NCBI GenBank assembly: GCA_018715775.1
Contig: DVKZ01000029.1
Location: 1-64,000, forward strand
Direction: 5' to 3'
Source: Candidatus Fimousia stercorigallinarum
Lineage (GTDB): Bacteria > Bacillota > Clostridia > Lachnospirales > Lachnospiraceae
Length of the DNA stretch: 64,000 nucleotides
Shown here: positions 60,121 to 64,000 of the stretch, piece after piece
Position numbering within the stretch: position 1 is the first letter of the stretch
How the letters are laid out: each line of letters begins with the position of its first letter
The notes under the pieces: generated by a model
What the model saw: only the letters and a program-made list of their open reading frames with translations
Database searches by the model: none
What the model was told of the DNA's origin: nothing
Translations under genes and position numbers: made by a program

Positions 60121-61017
60121 ATGACGATTCATTATGATTTTGCTGTTGCCGGCGGGGATATGCGGCATCGGTATCTTGCAGAGGAACTGATCCGCCGGGG
60201 ATACCGCGTCTGTCAGTATGCTCTTTGCGATATGCCGAGCGAAAATCCGGCTGTTTTTCCATCCGGAGCCACCCCGCTTTCTTCTATAACAGAACTTTCG
60301 TCCGCTTCCTGCGTGATCAGTTCCATTCCACTTTGCAGATCCGAAAATTTATGGAATCAATCCCATGATGCAGAAAAAGTTCCGATTCACGAAATCCTCT
60401 CACATTTGCAGCCGGGACAGATTTTTTTCGCGGGTTCCATCCCGGAATCCTTTCAAACAGCTGCTGCGTCCGCTGATATTCAAGTCTATGATCTGATGGA
60501 ACAGACTTCTCTTTCTTATTTTAACACAGTTGCAACAGCGGAAGGTGCTATCTGCGAGGCAATCAAGCAGAGTCCACTCAATCTGCGCGGCAGCCGATGT
60601 GCTGTTTTCGGATATGGTAAATGCGGTCAGATGATCTGTCAATATCTAAACGGTATTTTATGTCCGGTTTATGTCGTTTCCGAACCGTCAAATGAACGCG
60701 TTTTTGCTTCTTTGATCACCAGGCATACCGGAACACGACAGGATTTTGAAGCGATTGCCGGACAATTTGACCACATTTTCAATACAATTCCGGCAAAAAT
60801 CCTCACGGCCGAACTTCTTACAAAACTGAAGCCATCGGCTGTGATCATCGATATCGCATCTGCACCGGGCGGGGTTGACTATGAAGCCGCAAGACAGCTT
60901 GGCATTGCGGCGCATTTTTGTCCGGGACTTCCCGGAAAATATGCTCCGGCTTCATCAGCAGAAGCCGTTGTGGAAACCATCGAACAAATCTTAAAGGAGC
61001 AAACGATATGTCTATAA
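60121..61017 (+). CDS. spoVFA: Dipicolinate synthase subunit A
   Basis: FAVAGGDMRHRYLAEELIRRGY, AEGAICEAIKQSPLNLRGSRCAVFGYGKCGQMI. Confidence 0.93.
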   Translation: MTIHYDFAVAGGDMRHRYLAEELIRRGYRVCQYALCDMPSENPAVFPSGATPLSSITELSSASCVISSIPLCRSENLWNQSHDAEKVPIHEILSHLQPGQIFFAGSIPESFQTAAASADIQVYDLMEQTSLSYFNTVATAEGAICEAIKQSPLNLRGSRCAVFGYGKCGQMICQYLNGILCPVYVVSEPSNERVFASLITRHTGTRQDFEAIAGQFDHIFNTIPAKILTAELLTKLKPSAVIIDIASAPGGVDYEAARQLGIAAHFCPGLPGKYAPASSAEAVVETIEQILKEQTICL

Positions 61018-61586
61018 AAGGAAAGCATATTGGCGCAGCCATTACCGGCTCATTCTGCACATTTGATAAGTTATTTGAAGAACTTCAGAAACTGGCAGAT
61101 GCAGGTGCTCACATTCACCCGATCTTCTCAGATTCTGCCGGAACGATCAACAGCCGTTTTGGCAATGCAGAGGATTTTATTAAAAAAATACAGGAAATCT
61201 GCGGCCGTCCGCCGATTCTCTCAATTCCGGAAGCAGAGCCGATCGGACCCGGAAATCTTCTTGATGCACTCATTCTTTTCCCGTGTACCGGAAATACGAT
61301 CGCCAAGCTCGCAAACGGAATTACAGATACTCCGGCACTTATGGCCGCAAAAGCACATCTGCGCAATAATAAACCTTTACTGATTTCCATTTCAACCAAT
61401 GATGCTCTTGGCATGAATATGAAAAACATCGGTTTACTGATCAATGCCAAGAATATTTACTTTGTGCCATTTGGCCAGGATAATCCAAAAGCAAAGCCTA
61501 ACTCCATGATCGCACATACCGAATTGTTGATCCCTTCTCTCGAAGCAGCCTTACAGGGACGTCAGTATCAACCCGTTATCTGCTGA
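61008..61586 (+). CDS. spoVFB: Dipicolinate synthase subunit B
   Basis: MSIKGKHIGAAITGSFCTFDKLF, PCTGNTIAKLANGITDTPALMAAKAHLRN; overlaps spoVFA. Confidence 0.93.
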   Translation: MSIKGKHIGAAITGSFCTFDKLFEELQKLADAGAHIHPIFSDSAGTINSRFGNAEDFIKKIQEICGRPPILSIPEAEPIGPGNLLDALILFPCTGNTIAKLANGITDTPALMAAKAHLRNNKPLLISISTNDALGMNMKNIGLLINAKNIYFVPFGQDNPKAKPNSMIAHTELLIPSLEAALQGRQYQPVIC

Positions 61587-61654
61587 CAATTTGCCGGACG
61601 GACAAAACACGTGTTACGAAAATCAAAACAATCATTATGCAAGGAGGCTATTAT

Positions 61655-63508
61655 ATGTGTGGAATTGCAGGCTTTTATAATGCAAATGCCGATTATCAGA
61701 TTGAACCAAAACGATGGGAGGGTATTTTACATCGCATGAACCAGATACAAAAAAGACGCGGTCCGGATGATGACGGGATCGATCTGACCCGTCAATGTGG
61801 ATTGGCTCACGTCCGTCTTGAGATCATCGATCTGGAAACCGGACACCAGCCTATGATCAAGCAGCATGGGAACCGAACATGTTCCATTGTTTTTAACGGT
61901 GAAATTTACAATATGAAACAATTAAAGGCAGATTTAATATCAGAAGGAGCTCTTTTTTCCACAACAAGCGATACGGAAGTTATTTTAGAAGGTTATATGT
62001 TGCATGGTACTGATTATATAAAAAAACTAAATGGTATATTTGCGGCAGCCATCTGGGATCCTTCTCTTGGGCAGCTTCATCTGTTCCGGGATCGTCTGGG
62101 CGTAAAACCCCTTTTTTATACAAAAAAGGGGGAAACTCTCATTTTTGCATCCGAAATAAAAGGGCTCTTTGCCTATCCCGGTCTGCAACCAGTCCTTGAC
62201 CGGGATGGATTATGCGAGATTTTTGCTCTCGGCCCTGCCAAAACATATGGCAAAGGTGTCTTTAAAAATATTTTCGAAGTTCTTCCCGGATACTGTCTGA
62301 CCTTTCATGATAATCGATGCACTGCAAACGCTTATTGGAAACTGGAAAGCCGTCCTCATACTGATTCCATAGAAAAGACGATTGAAAAAACGTCCTGGCT
62401 TATCCGGGATGCTGTCAAAATGCAGATGCTGTCTGATATCCCGATCAGCACTTTCCTTTCCGGCGGTGTAGACAGCAGCATTGTAACTGCGGTCTGTGCA
62501 GAGGAATTAAAAAAACAGGGAAAACGGCTTAATACTTTTTCGTTTGATTTTAAAGATAATGATAAATATTTCCAGGCCAATGCCTTTCAACCGAGTCAGG
62601 ACCGCCCATATGTCGAACAGATGACTGCTTACTGCAAAACCAATCATCATTTTCTGGAATGCACCAACCAGGATCAGCTGGAATGTCTCTATCATGCCGT
62701 AAATGCCAGAGACCTTCCCTGCATGGCCGACGTAGAATCATCAATGCTTTACTTTTGTTCTAAAGTCACAAAATATAACAAAGTCACGCTGACCGGTGAA
62801 TGTGCGGATGAAATTTTTGGCGGCTATCCATGGTTTCATACACAAAAAGCATTTCAAACGAATGCTTTCCCGTGGTCGCCAGATATGGCGCCGCGACAGA
62901 CGCTCTTATCCGATGATGTCATCAATTCTCTGAATATGGAAGAATATGCCCATGCAGCTTACGAAAAAACGATCCGGGAAACACCGGTACTTGCAGAGGA
63001 TACGCCGGAAGAAAAAAGAAGGCGCGAAATCGCCTATCTGAATCTCCGATGGTTTATGGTCACATTGCTGGACCGCATGGACCGCACAAGTATGTATCAC
63101 GGACTGGAAGCAAGAGTTCCTCTCGCCGACCATCGGATTGTAGAGTATGTCTTTAATGTACCATGGCAGATGAAGTGTCCGAACGGAATCGTAAAAGGCC
63201 TTTTGCGGCATGCCGGTGAAGGCCTTTTACCAAAAGAAGTTCTCTGGAGACGAAAAAGCCCTTATCCAAAAACCTATGATCCATCTTATGAGATGATGCT
63301 CGGAAACCGACTTAAGGAAGTTCTCTCACAGCCAAATGCACCGATCCAGTCACTGCTTGATCCAAAAAAAGTCCACGCCTTTTTAAACAGCCCGTCCGAC
63401 TACGGAAGGCCTTGGTACGGACAGCTAATGGCAGGACCTCAGATGCTTGCCTATATGCTTCAGGTCAATTACTGGCTGAAAACCTATCAGATCCGGATTG
63501 TTTCTTGA
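61655..63508 (+). CDS. asnB: Asparagine synthase (glutamine-hydrolysing)
   Basis: MCGIAGFYN N-terminal Cys, RRGPDDDG, ISTFLSGGVDSSIVTA, TGECADEIFGGYPWF. Confidence 0.95.
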   Translation: MCGIAGFYNANADYQIEPKRWEGILHRMNQIQKRRGPDDDGIDLTRQCGLAHVRLEIIDLETGHQPMIKQHGNRTCSIVFNGEIYNMKQLKADLISEGALFSTTSDTEVILEGYMLHGTDYIKKLNGIFAAAIWDPSLGQLHLFRDRLGVKPLFYTKKGETLIFASEIKGLFAYPGLQPVLDRDGLCEIFALGPAKTYGKGVFKNIFEVLPGYCLTFHDNRCTANAYWKLESRPHTDSIEKTIEKTSWLIRDAVKMQMLSDIPISTFLSGGVDSSIVTAVCAEELKKQGKRLNTFSFDFKDNDKYFQANAFQPSQDRPYVEQMTAYCKTNHHFLECTNQDQLECLYHAVNARDLPCMADVESSMLYFCSKVTKYNKVTLTGECADEIFGGYPWFHTQKAFQTNAFPWSPDMAPRQTLLSDDVINSLNMEEYAHAAYEKTIRETPVLAEDTPEEKRRREIAYLNLRWFMVTLLDRMDRTSMYHGLEARVPLADHRIVEYVFNVPWQMKCPNGIVKGLLRHAGEGLLPKEVLWRRKSPYPKTYDPSYEMMLGNRLKEVLSQPNAPIQSLLDPKKVHAFLNSPSDYGRPWYGQLMAGPQMLAYMLQVNYWLKTYQIRIVS

Positions 63509-63521
63509 AATATCTGTAAAC

Positions 63522-63562
63522 AAAATCCTCTGCATGATCACACCATACAGAGGATTTTTATT
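63522..63562. terminator. Intrinsic terminator between convergent genes
   Basis: aaaatcctctgcatg atcaca ccatacagaggattttt. Confidence 0.8.
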
Positions 63563-63619
63563 TTGATAAAGAATCCTATTACAATTTCCTGTAAATTTCT
63601 TCCAGCCAGTTTTCCCCTT

Positions 63620-64000
63620 TTATCTACGTAACAACGAAATCGAATGCTGCAGGATATACGCTGTCATTCCCCAGATCACCCGGTCTTCATAATAATAAAA
63701 ATAAATATCCCGATAAGCATCTCTCCATGGATATTGTCTTCCTCCCGGAATCTTATCAAATGGAAAATTCTTCGGCGGAATTGTTTTTACCCGATTACGA
63801 TATACCTGTGGTTTTTCCTCGTAAAAGAATTCCAGAGGAACGGAAAATACTTCCGCTACTTCTTCTTTTGCAAATGTCATATGGTAATCATGAAGTTCGC
63901 ATAAGAAAACATCCAGTTTTATATTCGCTACATTCAGCAGAGAATCAAGCTGCGCGATCACTTCAATCTGGGAAGGGCGGATGCGCAGTTCCTCCGATGT
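63620..64000 (-). CDS. NUDIX CoA pyrophosphatase-like protein, 5' part beyond window
   Basis: Frame open to the window edge (TSEELRIRPSQIEVIAQLDSLLN...); VYRNRVKTIPPKNFPFDKI, WGMTAYILQHSI typical of CoA diphosphatases. Confidence 0.7.
   Translation of the reverse strand, partial: TSEELRIRPSQIEVIAQLDSLLNVANIKLDVFLCELHDYHMTFAKEEVAEVFSVPLEFFYEEKPQVYRNRVKTIPPKNFPFDKIPGGRQYPWRDAYRDIYFYYYEDRVIWGMTAYILQHSISLLRR

Noticed and set aside
1-64000. CRISPR array, prophage or integrative element
   Set aside because: No regularly spaced repeats, integrase, transposase or phage structural genes seen

Overview
The window is a low-GC Firmicutes chromosome segment, most like a spore-forming Clostridia/Lachnospiraceae (inferred from spoVF genes, the fab operon and gene families). 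There is no rRNA, tRNA, CRISPR array or recognisable transposon. Most of it is core metabolism: a GH65 phosphorylase/pgmB/treR locus, a minimal two-gene SUF system, two Y-family polymerases with a YolD-like gene, cutC, transporters, nadA, pfkA, pepD, a complete type II fatty acid synthesis operon with fused AccD-AccA, phosphohexomutase, an RCK-type ion channel, dipicolinate synthase spoVFAB and asnB. The standout is a tightly coupled minus-strand operon at about 2170-13441. It encodes, in transcription order, a TM1266-like small protein, NifH-like 2, nitrogenase component-1-like 2a and 2b, NifH-like 1, component-1-like 1a and 1b, then HypF, HypC, HypD and HypE. No [NiFe]-hydrogenase structural gene, HypA or HypB is in the window. 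The operon has a good sigma-A promoter and a leader with a terminator hairpin plus an upstream copy of one terminator arm, which looks like attenuator or riboswitch control. I propose this as a candidate undescribed nitrogenase-like system linked to Fe(CN)2CO-type cofactor synthesis. Calls rest on reading protein motifs by eye; no database search was run.
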